Shown one piece after another: positions 1-7,670 of a stretch of 64,000 nt of DNA (position 1 is the stretch's first letter; each line of letters starts with the position of its first letter). The notes under the pieces are model-generated. The model made no database searches. It was not told the DNA's origin and saw only the letters and a program-made list of their open reading frames with translations. Location: positions 1 through 64,000 of the forward strand of contig NZ_JACSPM010000004.1 of NCBI RefSeq assembly GCF_014837165.1, in the 5' to 3' direction. This DNA comes from Microbacterium gallinarum (lineage in GTDB: Bacteria; Actinomycetota; Actinomycetes; Actinomycetales; Microbacteriaceae). The position numbers were made by a program, and so were the translations under genes.

Positions 1-28
1 CTGTGGGAGAGTAGGACACCGCCGGACT
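1..28 (+). rRNA. rrf: 5S ribosomal RNA, 3' end (partial)
   Basis: The first bases read as the conserved 3' terminal helix of actinobacterial 5S rRNA, with the sequence AGTAGGACACCGCCGGAC. It is truncated by the left edge, so the rest of the rRNA operon lies upstream on the same strand. The exact 3' end is uncertain by a few bases. Confidence 0.9.
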
Positions 29-36
29 TCCATTAC

Positions 37-70
37 CGAAATGGCCACCCAACGCAGGGTGGCCATTTCG
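37..70 (+). terminator. rRNA operon intrinsic terminator
   Basis: A perfect 14-bp stem is formed by 37-50 and 57-70 around a 6-nt AACGCA loop, directly after the 5S rRNA. The A-rich 5' arm and T-rich 3' arm give a short U stretch at the end of the stem. It should end transcription of the rRNA operon. Confidence 0.85.
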
Positions 71-214
71 CGTTAACCACACACCGCAGAAGCAGCAGCG
101 AGGTCTCGCCGTGCGCGCCGATCAGCTTCGTGTCGGCCGCGACCCCGACCATCGGGAGTCGTCGGCGAGCCGCAGCCTGCCCCGCGCGTCGGAACGTGTC
201 AACGACACCATCGG

Positions 215-220
215 TAGACT
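215..220 (+). promoter_or_regulatory. -10 box of dapE (leaderless type)
   Basis: TAGACT stands 6 nt before the ATG of dapE, which places the expected transcription start on the start codon. No good -35 hexamer is visible. Confidence 0.55.
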
Positions 221-226
221 CGGGGG

Positions 227-1303
227 ATGCCGGCGCTCGACCTCACCGCGACCTCTGCCGACCTGACCCGCACGATCTGCGACATCCCGAGCGTCTCGGG
301 TGACGAGACGACGCTGGCTGACCTCATCTTCGCGGAGGTGTCCGCACTTCCTCATCTCGAGGTCTATCGCGATGGCGACACGATCGTCGCGCGCACCACC
401 CAAGGCCGAGCCCAGCGGGTGGCGATCGCCGGCCACATCGACACCGTTCCGATCAACGGCAACGTGCCGACGCGCGACGTCGAGATGGACGGCGAGCCGT
501 TCATCTGGGGCCGCGGCACCGTCGACATGAAGGGCGGTGTCGCCGTCCAGCTCAAGCTGGCGGCCGAGCTGGTCGCGCCCCGCGTCGACATCACCTGGAT
601 GTGGTACGACCACGAGGAGGTCGACGCCGACCTCAATGGCCTCACCCGCCTCGCCCGCACACGCCCCGATCTGTTCAGGGCCGACTTCGCGATCCTGGGC
701 GAGCCCTCCAACGGCGAGGTCGAGGGCGGCTGCAACGGCAACCTCCGCGCCATCGTCCGCACGCGCGGCGTCCGCTCGCACAGCGCGCGCGCCTGGATCG
801 GCCAGAACGCCATCCACAGCGCCGCCCCTGTGCTGGCCCGCCTCGCCGAGTACCGTCCGCGCGATGTTCCGGTGGAGGGGCTCGTCTACCGCGAGGGCCT
901 GAATGCCGTCCGCATCAGCGGGGGTGTGGCGGGCAACGTGATCCCGGATCTGTGCGAGATCGAAGTCAACTACCGTTTCGCGCCCAGTCGCGACGCCGCC
1001 GAGGCGGAGCAGCACGTGCGCGACGTGTTCGCAGGGTTCGATGTCGAGATCGTCGATCTGGCGGTCGGCGCGCGGCCGGGACTCGATGCACCGCTCGCAC
1101 AGGAGTTCGTCGCCGCCGTCGGCGCCGAGCCGCGACCGAAGTACGGCTGGACCGATGTCGCGCGTTTCAGCGCACTCGGCGTGCCGGCGGTCAACTACGG
1201 ACCGGGCGACCCTCACCTCGCGCACCATGACGAGGAGCGCGTGCCCGTCGGCCAGATCGACGCGGTGGAGCGGGGTCTGCGCGCGTGGCTGACCGGCAGC
1301 TGA
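227..1303 (+). CDS. dapE: Succinyl-diaminopimelate desuccinylase
   Basis: This 358-residue M20 metallopeptidase-family enzyme should hydrolyse N-succinyl-LL-diaminopimelate to LL-DAP and succinate in the lysine/meso-DAP pathway in the cytoplasm. The dizinc site is visible: GHIDTVP carries H70 and D72, GRGTVDMKGG carries the bridging D100, and DHEE carries the catalytic Glu pair near 130-131. Length and motif order fit the actinobacterial DapE type rather than the longer proteobacterial one. The ATG is chosen because a TAGACT -10 box lies 6 nt upstream, suggesting a leaderless message. The following membrane-protein gene starts inside its 3' end. Confidence 0.9.
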   Translation: MPALDLTATSADLTRTICDIPSVSGDETTLADLIFAEVSALPHLEVYRDGDTIVARTTQGRAQRVAIAGHIDTVPINGNVPTRDVEMDGEPFIWGRGTVDMKGGVAVQLKLAAELVAPRVDITWMWYDHEEVDADLNGLTRLARTRPDLFRADFAILGEPSNGEVEGGCNGNLRAIVRTRGVRSHSARAWIGQNAIHSAAPVLARLAEYRPRDVPVEGLVYREGLNAVRISGGVAGNVIPDLCEIEVNYRFAPSRDAAEAEQHVRDVFAGFDVEIVDLAVGARPGLDAPLAQEFVAAVGAEPRPKYGWTDVARFSALGVPAVNYGPGDPHLAHHDEERVPVGQIDAVERGLRAWLTGS

Positions 1304-2508
1304 CGTCCGAGATCCGCCCGCGTCTGAGTGCAGGCAGCGCGGCCGTCCGGGTCGGGGTGATCTACCTCGTCGCCCGCGTGGTGACGACGGCCTTCCTGCT
1401 GCTCGCTGCGGAGCTCTCCGGCTTCGACTCGCGATTCGGACCGGAGCCGACCCTCGCGGACTTCGTGCTCGGCTGGGATGCGCAGTGGTACTGGCTCGTC
1501 GCCGAAGTGGGCTATCCGATCGAACTCCCGCTCACGGACTCTGGGGCCGTGGCCGAGAACGCCTGGGCGTTCATGCCCCTGTACCCGCAGCTGGCGAAGA
1601 TCGTCGCTCTGCCGTTCGGCACCTTCGCCGCAGGCGCGTTCGTCGTCTCGATCGTCGCGGGGTACGCGGCATCCCTCGTCCTCTTCCACCTGCTGCGCAG
1701 CCGGATCGACGACACGGCGGCGCTGTGGGCGGTCACCTTCTTCGTCGCCGGCCCGCTCGCCGCGCTCTTCCAGGTGGGCTACGCCGAGACGCTGTACCTG
1801 CTCTGGCTCTTCCTCGCTCTGTGGTGCGTGGTGCATCGCCGGTATGTGTGGCTCTACGGGCTCATTCCGGTCATGGGGTTCACTCGCCCCGGAGTGCTGG
1901 CGTTCGCCCTCTTCCTCGGCCTGTTCGGCATCTGGCGCTGGTTCACGCGTCGGCGCGAGCCGCTGCCCGCCCGCGAGATCGTGCACATCGTCGCCCTCGG
2001 GCTGCTCGCCGCCGTCGTCGGGTTCGCCTGGCAGGCCATCGCCGGCCTGCTCACCGGCGACAGCGGTGCGTACCTCGCGACCGAGCTCGCGTGGCGGCGC
2101 AACTGGATTCCGGGGGAGGCGGTGTTCTTCCCGTTCGAGGGATTCCTCAGCGCGACCGCCTTCTGGTTCGGCGCCGTGTGGCATCTGCCCGTCGAGCTCG
2201 GCTACATCGTGCTCGGGGCATCCGTCCTCGCCGTCGCGGCCGTCCTCCTGTTCGTGCCGCAGGTCAAGCGGCTCGGCGTCGAGGTGCGCCTGTGGAGCGC
2301 GAGCTACGTCGTCTACCTCCTGCTGGTCTTCTTCCCGCAGTCGAGCCTGTTCCGCCTGCTCGTCCCGCTGTCGCCGCTGTGGGGCGCCCTCGCCCTGCCG
2401 CGTTCGAACGTGTGGCGAGGCGGCGTGCTCGTCGCCTGTCTGGTTGGGCAGTGGTGGTGGATCTACAACATGTACGCGCTCGGGAATGTGATCTGGCAGG
2501 TGCCGTGA
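1285..2508 (+). CDS. PIG-V-like integral membrane mannosyltransferase
   Basis: The 407-residue protein is a polytopic membrane protein with about ten hydrophobic segments. An early acidic/aromatic loop (WDAQWYW near residue 65, then AFMPLYP) is typical of GT-C glycosyltransferases of the PIG-V mannosyltransferase family. Such enzymes use polyprenyl-phosphate-linked sugars on the outer face of the membrane; the substrate here is unknown. The GTG start lies 19 nt inside dapE, implying translational coupling. A slightly later start cannot be excluded. Confidence 0.7.
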   Translation: MADRQLTSEIRPRLSAGSAAVRVGVIYLVARVVTTAFLLLAAELSGFDSRFGPEPTLADFVLGWDAQWYWLVAEVGYPIELPLTDSGAVAENAWAFMPLYPQLAKIVALPFGTFAAGAFVVSIVAGYAASLVLFHLLRSRIDDTAALWAVTFFVAGPLAALFQVGYAETLYLLWLFLALWCVVHRRYVWLYGLIPVMGFTRPGVLAFALFLGLFGIWRWFTRRREPLPAREIVHIVALGLLAAVVGFAWQAIAGLLTGDSGAYLATELAWRRNWIPGEAVFFPFEGFLSATAFWFGAVWHLPVELGYIVLGASVLAVAAVLLFVPQVKRLGVEVRLWSASYVVYLLLVFFPQSSLFRLLVPLSPLWGALALPRSNVWRGGVLVACLVGQWWWIYNMYALGNVIWQVP

Positions 2509-2567
2509 AGTGTTGCGGTTTGGGACTCCATGTCCACAAGTGTCGCCCGAGGGTCGCAGGGTCACGA

Positions 2568-2573
2568 TAAACT
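2568..2573 (+). promoter_or_regulatory. Putative -10 box for the DUF3117 gene
   Basis: TAAACT lies 33 nt before the start codon in the 98-nt gap after the mannosyltransferase gene. Unlike most promoters here, this would give a leadered message with a Shine-Dalgarno site. No -35 consensus is seen. Confidence 0.4.
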
Positions 2574-2606
2574 TGATGTGCAGACCATCGATGAAAGGGA
2601 GCCGCA

Positions 2607-2780
2607 ATGGCAGCCATGAAGCCGAGAACCGGAGACGGGCCAATGGAGGCCGTGAAGGAGGGTCGCCTCATCATCGTGCGCGTGCCGCTCGAAGGTGGCG
2701 GTCGTCTCGTCGTCTCCGTCAACGACGCTGAGGCCAAGGAGCTCTACGACGTTCTGGGCGGAGTCGTCAGCCCCGCCTGA
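2607..2780 (+). CDS. DUF3117 family small protein
   Basis: This 57-residue protein, beginning MAAMKPRTGDGP and continuing through VRVPLEGGGRLVV, matches the actinobacterial DUF3117 family in length and sequence. Its function is not established. The start at 2607 is chosen because an AAAGGGA Shine-Dalgarno element lies about 6 nt upstream and family members begin MAAMKPRTGDG; an in-frame ATG nine bases later is less likely. It is monocistronic, with its own candidate -10 upstream and a strong terminator downstream, which suggests tight and probably high expression. Confidence 0.88.
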   Translation: MAAMKPRTGDGPMEAVKEGRLIIVRVPLEGGGRLVVSVNDAEAKELYDVLGGVVSPA

Positions 2781-2798
2781 GTCACACTCGTTCCACGG

Positions 2799-2826
2799 AA
2801 CGGCCGGTCTTCGGACCGGCCGTTTT
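2799..2826 (+). terminator. Intrinsic terminator after DUF3117
   Basis: An 11-bp perfect stem (2799-2809 with 2814-2824) closes a TTCG tetraloop and ends in TTTT. It also serves the convergent methyltransferase gene on the other strand. This is one of the best terminators in the window. Confidence 0.9.
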
Positions 2827-2847
2827 CGCGTCCGCGGATGGTGCGGC

Positions 2848-3483
2848 TCAGTCGGTCGGAACGGTCGTCAGCTGCAGGAGTCCCTCGCCGACGATCGACA
2901 GCGCGCCGATGACGGCGGGCGACGCCTGCGTCTCCTGGATGAGCGAGCGGTACGCGGTGGTCACGGGATCACGGCGCACCGGGTCGGCGACGGCGCCCCC
3001 GGCCATCACGCGCGGAACGAGCACCGTGCCTCCGGCGCGGACCAGCCGCAGGCCGTGCTCGACGTATTCGATGACTCCGTCCGGGTCGGCGTCGACGAGC
3101 ACGATGTCGTACGAGGCCTCGTTCATCCGGGGGAGGACTTCGGCTGCGCGGCCCGTGATGAAGCGCGCACGCGCCGGCGGGATCTTCGCCTCGGCGAATG
3201 CCTGACGTGCGGCGCCGAGGTGCTCCGGCTCCTTGTCGATCGTCGTCAGCGTGGCGCGGGGCGAGCCGCGCAGCAGCCACAGACCAGAGACGCCGGCCCC
3301 GGTGCCGATCTCGACGATGTTGAGGGCTTGGGATGCCGCGGCGATGAGCGCGCACTGAGCGCCCACCGGTGCGCTGATGGGCGCTGCACCGAGCTCGAGC
3401 GCGTGGGCACGTGCGCGGGCGATGTGCTCGGGCTCGACCGTCGCCTCTGCGGCGAATCGCTGATTCGCGTTCTGCTCTCCCAT
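2848..3483 (-). CDS. Class I SAM-dependent O-methyltransferase
   Basis: The 211-residue protein has the catechol O-methyltransferase-like Rossmann fold. Motif I is VEIGTGAGVSG, motif II is the acidic TTIDKEPEH, and the metal/substrate region is DIVLVDADPDG. It resembles Rv1220c, which sits beside sigE in Mycobacterium; its substrate is unknown. The ATG at 3483 is preferred because a GGAGG Shine-Dalgarno site (complement at 3490-3494) lies 6 nt before it. The ATG two codons upstream would abut the same site. The gene is divergent from tatB and, unusually for this locus, no sigE lies between them. Confidence 0.85.
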   Translation of the reverse strand: MGEQNANQRFAAEATVEPEHIARARAHALELGAAPISAPVGAQCALIAAASQALNIVEIGTGAGVSGLWLLRGSPRATLTTIDKEPEHLGAARQAFAEAKIPPARARFITGRAAEVLPRMNEASYDIVLVDADPDGVIEYVEHGLRLVRAGGTVLVPRVMAGGAVADPVRRDPVTTAYRSLIQETQASPAVIGALSIVGEGLLQLTTVPTD

Positions 3484-3542
3484 CGACATCCTCCGCGGAA
3501 AGCCTACGGGGAACGCGTGCGCTCACGGCTCAGGCGCGGCGG

Positions 3543-3548
3543 TAACCT
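3543..3548 (+). promoter_or_regulatory. -10 box of tatB (leaderless type)
   Basis: TAACCT lies exactly 6 nt before the tatB ATG. Confidence 0.55.
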
Positions 3549-3554
3549 GATCTC

Positions 3555-3947
3555 ATGTTCTTCGGCCTCACGATCGAGAAGCTGCTGCTGATCGGCCTCG
3601 TCGCCGCGCTCATCGTCGGTCCCGAACGGCTTCCCCGGTATGCGGAGTCGCTCGGCAGCTTCACCCGTCGCGCGCGGGATTGGCTCTCGACGGCGCGCAC
3701 CCGCGTGCGCGATGAGATGGGGGAGGACTTCGACGACGTCGACTGGCGCACGCTCGACCCGCGGCAGTACGATCCGCGGCGGATCATCCGGGAGGCGCTG
3801 CTCGACGACGCGCCGGTTCCCACCGTGCGGGCGGCTCAGGCCGGTGCGGCCGTCGCGTCCACGGGGACGCCCCCTCCACCGCCCGTGCGCTCGCCTTTCC
3901 GCGGCCCGGAGGACGGCCCGACGCCCTATGACACCGAAGCGACCTGA
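3555..3947 (+). CDS. tatB: Sec-independent (Tat) translocase subunit TatB
   Basis: The 130-residue protein has the TatA/B architecture. A short N-terminal membrane helix (about residues 6-22) is followed by the hinge VGPERLPRYAE, an amphipathic helix to about residue 50, and an acidic, Pro/Ala-rich cytoplasmic tail. The GPERLP hinge and the genomic position between the Rv1220c-like methyltransferase and mrp support TatB rather than TatA. TatB forms the twin-arginine substrate receptor with TatC, which is not in this window. A TAACCT box 6 nt before the ATG suggests a leaderless transcript. Confidence 0.85.
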   Translation: MFFGLTIEKLLLIGLVAALIVGPERLPRYAESLGSFTRRARDWLSTARTRVRDEMGEDFDDVDWRTLDPRQYDPRRIIREALLDDAPVPTVRAAQAGAAVASTGTPPPPPVRSPFRGPEDGPTPYDTEAT

Positions 3948-3957
3948 CGCAGCCTGA

Positions 3958-5109
3958 TCACCGAGGACGCAGCGGCAGCGAGCGACCGGCGAGACCCCGC
4001 GGCTCGGCGATGAGAGCCTGCGCGATGCGCTCGACCTCGCGCGCCGCCGGTTCGTCGGGGTGGGCGAGGACGGCCGGGATGCCGGCATCCGCGTCCGCTC
4101 GCAGTATGGGGCTGAGGGGAACCGAGCCCAACAGCGGGACCTCCGCCCCCTCGCTCGACAAGGCTGACGCGACCGCAGCTCCGCCGCCGGCTCCGAAGAG
4201 GTCGAGCGTCGTGCCGTCGGGCAGCGTCATGGCGGCCATGTTCTCGACGACGCCGATCACGCGCTGACCGGTCTGGCGGGCGACGAGTCCGCTGCGCACG
4301 GCGACGTCGGACGCAGCCGCCTGGGGCGTGGTCACCACCAGCACATCGGCGTTCGGCAGCAGCTGGCCGACGGAGATCGCGATGTCGCCGGTGCCGGGCG
4401 GCATATCGAGCAGCAGCACGTCGAGGTCGCCGAAGTACACGTCGGTGAGGAACTGCTGCACGGTGCGGTGCAGCATCGGTCCGCGCCACGCCACCGCACC
4501 GAGCGGCTCGGTGCCCGGCCCGCGGCGCAGGAACATGCCGATGGAGATGACCTTCACCCCGTGGGCGACCGGCGGAAGCATGAGGTCGTCGATGCGCGTC
4601 GGCTGCGGCACGGCGCCGTCGGGTCCGACGAGGCCGAGCTGCCCCGGGATCGAGAAGCCGTGCACGTCGGCGTCGATCAGCCCGACGGCCAACCCTCGGG
4701 CTGCCAGCGCGACGGCGAGGTTGGCGGTGACCGTGGACTTGCCCACGCCGCCCTTGCCGCTCGTCACGGCGATCACACGGGTGAGCGTGCCGGGGCCGAA
4801 GGGCATCTCGCGGGTGCGGCCGCCGCGCAGCCGCTCGGTGAGCGCCTGGCGCTCCTGGGACGTCATCACCCCCACCTCGAGCGCGACCTCCGAGATTCCG
4901 GGAACGGATGCCGCGGCCCGGCGCACATCGGCTGCGATGCGCTCGGCGGCCGGGCAGCCGACGATCGTGAGCACGATGCCGACCGCGGCGATGCCGTCGC
5001 GCACCGCGATGTCACGCACCATGTCGAGCTCGCCGATCGGGCGACGCAGCTCAGGGTCGAGCACGGCGTCGACCGCCCGGCGGACGGCGTCCGCGGTGGG
5101 TTCGCTCAT
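3958..5109 (-). CDS. mrp: Mrp/NBP35-family iron-sulfur carrier ATPase
   Basis: The 383-residue protein has an N-terminal DUF59/MIP18-like domain (about 1-85) and a deviant Walker A P-loop ATPase with TSGKGGVGKST near residue 115. Mrp/ApbC proteins assemble or deliver Fe-S clusters. The pair of cysteines that usually follows VVENM in bacterial Mrp proteins is absent; the sequence runs VVENMAAMTLPDGTTLD, as I recall for actinobacterial relatives. The start overlaps the stop of the DUF1003 gene by 4 nt (ATGA). It converges on tatB with a 10-nt gap. The three genes 3958-6919 form one operon. Confidence 0.88.
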   Translation of the reverse strand: MSEPTADAVRRAVDAVLDPELRRPIGELDMVRDIAVRDGIAAVGIVLTIVGCPAAERIAADVRRAAASVPGISEVALEVGVMTSQERQALTERLRGGRTREMPFGPGTLTRVIAVTSGKGGVGKSTVTANLAVALAARGLAVGLIDADVHGFSIPGQLGLVGPDGAVPQPTRIDDLMLPPVAHGVKVISIGMFLRRGPGTEPLGAVAWRGPMLHRTVQQFLTDVYFGDLDVLLLDMPPGTGDIAISVGQLLPNADVLVVTTPQAAASDVAVRSGLVARQTGQRVIGVVENMAAMTLPDGTTLDLFGAGGGAAVASALSSEGAEVPLLGSVPLSPILRADADAGIPAVLAHPDEPAAREVERIAQALIAEPRGLAGRSLPLRPR

Positions 5110-5639
5110 CGCGCGGTGCCGTCCGGGGCGTCGTCGCGCAGCTCGATCTTCTCGAGGAGCGTGCGCAGCTCGGCGCGGAGCACCTCGCGCGTGACGACCT
5201 CGTCGGAGAAGTCGGTCACCGCCATGCGCAGCGCCACCACCTCGCGGGCCAGGTACTCGGTGTCGGCCAGGTTCCGTTCAGCGCGCTGGCGGTCCTGCTC
5301 GATCTGCACGCGGTCCCGGTCGTCCTGGCGGTTCTGCGCGAGGAGGATGAGGGGCGCGGCGTACGAGGCCTGAAGCGAGAGGATCAGCGTGAGAAGCGTG
5401 AAGTTCTGCGCCCGAGGATCGAACTGCAGCGGGACGGGCGCGAAGGTGTTCCACGCGAGCCACACGACGACGAAGACCGTCATGCCGATGAGGAATCCCG
5501 AGGTGCCCATGCCGCGGGCGAATGCCTCGGAGAAGCGGCCGAAACGGTCCTGCGACGGCTGCGGCGTGCGCTGCAGCATCCCGGAGCGGCCGCGCGGTGC
5601 GTCGAGCGCCACCTGGCGCGTCTGCCGGCGCGCCATCAC
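5106..5639 (-). CDS. DUF1003 family membrane protein
   Basis: This 177-residue protein has two hydrophobic segments (about residues 48-68 and 84-105) around WNTFAPVPLQFDPRAQNFT, followed by a charged C-terminal coiled coil. That is the pattern of DUF1003. The biochemical role is not established. It sits between a MgtE-N/CBS protein and Mrp, an arrangement I recall as conserved in actinomycetes. The start is either GTG at 5639 (GTGA overlap with the upstream stop) or ATG at 5636 (TGATG overlap). Either way translation is coupled. Confidence 0.85.
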   Translation of the reverse strand: MMARRQTRQVALDAPRGRSGMLQRTPQPSQDRFGRFSEAFARGMGTSGFLIGMTVFVVVWLAWNTFAPVPLQFDPRAQNFTLLTLILSLQASYAAPLILLAQNRQDDRDRVQIEQDRQRAERNLADTEYLAREVVALRMAVTDFSDEVVTREVLRAELRTLLEKIELRDDAPDGTAR

Positions 5640-6919
5640 GAGCGCCTCGGAATCGACGCGGTCGAGACCGGAACCGCCGGTGGTGACTCGCCGTGCGAGC
5701 GCCAGTCGTCGGGCAGCAGGTAGTCGAGCACGTCGTCGATGCTGACGGCACCGACGAGCCGGTGCGCCTGATCGACGACCGGCACCGACACGAGGTTGTA
5801 GCTCGCGAGGAGACGAGCGACCTCGGCGGCCGATGCCGAGGCGGGCAGCGGATCGAGCGTGTCGTCGATGATGGCGCCGAGCCGCTCGTGCGGCGGATAG
5901 CGCAGCATCCGCTGGAAGTGCACGGTCCCCAGCAGCCGGCCCGTCGGGGTCTCGTAGGGCGGGAGGGTGACGAAGACGGCGGCAGCCAGGGCGGGGTGCA
6001 GCTCGTGGCGGCGGATGAGGGCGAGGGCCTCGGCGACGGTCGCGTCGGCGGAGAGCACGATGGGCTCGCTCGTCATGAGGCCGCCCGCGGTGTCGGGGCC
6101 GTACTTCAGCAGTGCGCGGACGTCTTCCGCCTCTTCGGGCTCCATCAGCTCGAGCAGCTCTTCGGACCGCGATTCCGGCAGCTGACCGAGCAGGTCGGCC
6201 GCGTCATCCGGCTCCATCGCATCGAGGATGTCGGCCGCGCGCTCGTCGCCGAGCGCCTCGAGGATGTGGACCTGCTCCTCTTCGGGCATCTCCTCGAGCG
6301 CGTCGGCGAGTCGGTCGTCGGGCAGCTCTTCGGCGACCTCGATGAGCCGCTCCTCGGGGAGGTCGAGCAGCGTGTTGGCGAGGTCGGCGGGCTTGAGGTC
6401 GGAGTAGGTCGCCACGAGCTGCTCGGCCGACTGCGCCTCGCCCGGGTTCTGCTGCTCCCGCACGTCCTGCCACGACGCGAATGTCGTCGGGCCCTTCGCG
6501 AACGGCGACGCGCTCGTGCGCGGCCGGCGCAGGAAGAGCTGGCCGATGTCCCACTCGCCGAGGCGGTTGCGCTCGATCGCGACGTCTTCGATCACGGCTG
6601 TGCCCGAGCCGTCGTTGAGGTACACCTTGCGGCCGAGGAGCTCGGCCATCACGCGCACCTCGCCGCCGCGCTGCTGGAAGCGACGCACGTTGATGAGGCC
6701 GGTCGTGATGACCTGGCCCGTGGCGATCGAGGTGACGCGGCCGATCGAGACGAACACGTGACGGCGGCCCGGGATCTCGACCACGAGCCCGATGACCCGC
6801 GGCGGATCGTCCTTGCGGTAGATGACCACGACGTCGCGCACCCGCCCGAGGCGGTCGCCTGCGGGGTCGAAGACGGAGCACCCGGACAGGCGCGCCACGA
6901 ATACCCTCTGCGTGCTCAC
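5636..6919 (-). CDS. PRC-barrel, MgtE N-terminal and CBS domain protein without channel
   Basis: The protein of 427 residues has a PRC-barrel-like N-terminus (about 1-130). It continues with the superhelical MgtE intracellular domain (repeats such as LPEERLIEVAEELPDD and MEPDDAADLLGQLPE, about 185-260) and a CBS pair (about 265-400). No transmembrane channel domain follows, so it is a soluble Mg-sensing-type module rather than a transporter. The GTG at 6919 is chosen because a TACGCT -10 box stands 7 nt upstream and an earlier start would run into the divergent gene. It heads the operon with DUF1003 and mrp. Confidence 0.82.
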   Translation of the reverse strand: MSTQRVFVARLSGCSVFDPAGDRLGRVRDVVVIYRKDDPPRVIGLVVEIPGRRHVFVSIGRVTSIATGQVITTGLINVRRFQQRGGEVRVMAELLGRKVYLNDGSGTAVIEDVAIERNRLGEWDIGQLFLRRPRTSASPFAKGPTTFASWQDVREQQNPGEAQSAEQLVATYSDLKPADLANTLLDLPEERLIEVAEELPDDRLADALEEMPEEEQVHILEALGDERAADILDAMEPDDAADLLGQLPESRSEELLELMEPEEAEDVRALLKYGPDTAGGLMTSEPIVLSADATVAEALALIRRHELHPALAAAVFVTLPPYETPTGRLLGTVHFQRMLRYPPHERLGAIIDDTLDPLPASASAAEVARLLASYNLVSVPVVDQAHRLVGAVSIDDVLDYLLPDDWRSHGESPPAVPVSTASIPRRS

Positions 6920-6926
6920 GCGTTCC

Positions 6927-6932
6927 AGCGTA
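6927..6932 (-). promoter_or_regulatory. -10 box of the MgtE-N/CBS operon
   Basis: TACGCT on the minus strand, 7 nt before the GTG start. Confidence 0.5.
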
Positions 6933-6959
6933 GTCCGGACATCGTGGGAGGATGGGGAG

Positions 6960-7670
6960 ATGACCATGATGGGCGGACGCTTTCCCCAGGGGTCTGAGGA
7001 CGTCGGTCAGACCGTCGCCAGTTTCCCCGCATACGACGCCGCCCAGAAGGCCGTGTCGTCGCTGATCGCCGGCGATGTGCCCGCCCGTGACATCGCGATC
7101 GTGGGCCAGGGCCTGCGCTCCATCGAGAAGGTGACCGGCCGGCTCGGCTACGCCTCCGCCGCCCGCTCCGGCGCGATCAACGGCCTCCTCCTCGGCCTGC
7201 TCTTCTCCGCCATCCTCGTGATCGGCTCGCCCACCGTGCCGATCCAGGCCTTCGTCGGCGTGCTGTTCGTGGGCATCGCGATCGGCATGCTCCTGAGCAT
7301 CGTCACGTACTCGTTCGTGCGCCGTCGTCGCGACTACGCGTCGGTGATGCAGGTGGTCGCGGACCACTACGAGGTCACCGTCGCGGCGACCAGCATCCAG
7401 CGCGCCCGTCAGGTGCTCGGACCGCAGGCGGCCCCCGAGCCGCCCGCGCAGAGCTCGACCCCGGCGGCGCCCGCGGTCGCTCCGGCGCCCGACGGCGCCC
7501 CCGAGCCGCCGCGCTACGGCGAGCGGGTGACCCCGGCCTCGCCCCCCGCCACGGACGACGGTCCGGTGGGGGCCGGCCCCGCTGTGCCCGCCGCCCCCGC
7601 TGCCCCCGCTGCGCCCGGTGAGCCCGCGGAAGGCGACGCCCCCGCGTCCGAGGCGAGCTCCGACCGCTGA
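6960..7670 (+). CDS. General stress protein 17M-like membrane protein
   Basis: The 236-residue protein has an N-terminal YflT/general-stress-17M-type fold (FPAYDAAQKAVSSLIAGDVPA, then DIAIVGQGL). Two adjacent membrane helices follow at about residues 78-120, then a Pro/Ala-rich disordered tail of roughly 90 residues. Its role is unknown. The start at 6960 (ATGACCATGATG) is preferred over the longer open frame because a GGGAGGA Shine-Dalgarno element lies just upstream; the ATG at 6966 is also possible. The stop and the next gene's start overlap as TGATG. Confidence 0.75.
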   Translation: MTMMGGRFPQGSEDVGQTVASFPAYDAAQKAVSSLIAGDVPARDIAIVGQGLRSIEKVTGRLGYASAARSGAINGLLLGLLFSAILVIGSPTVPIQAFVGVLFVGIAIGMLLSIVTYSFVRRRRDYASVMQVVADHYEVTVAATSIQRARQVLGPQAAPEPPAQSSTPAAPAVAPAPDGAPEPPRYGERVTPASPPATDDGPVGAGPAVPAAPAAPAAPGEPAEGDAPASEASSDR

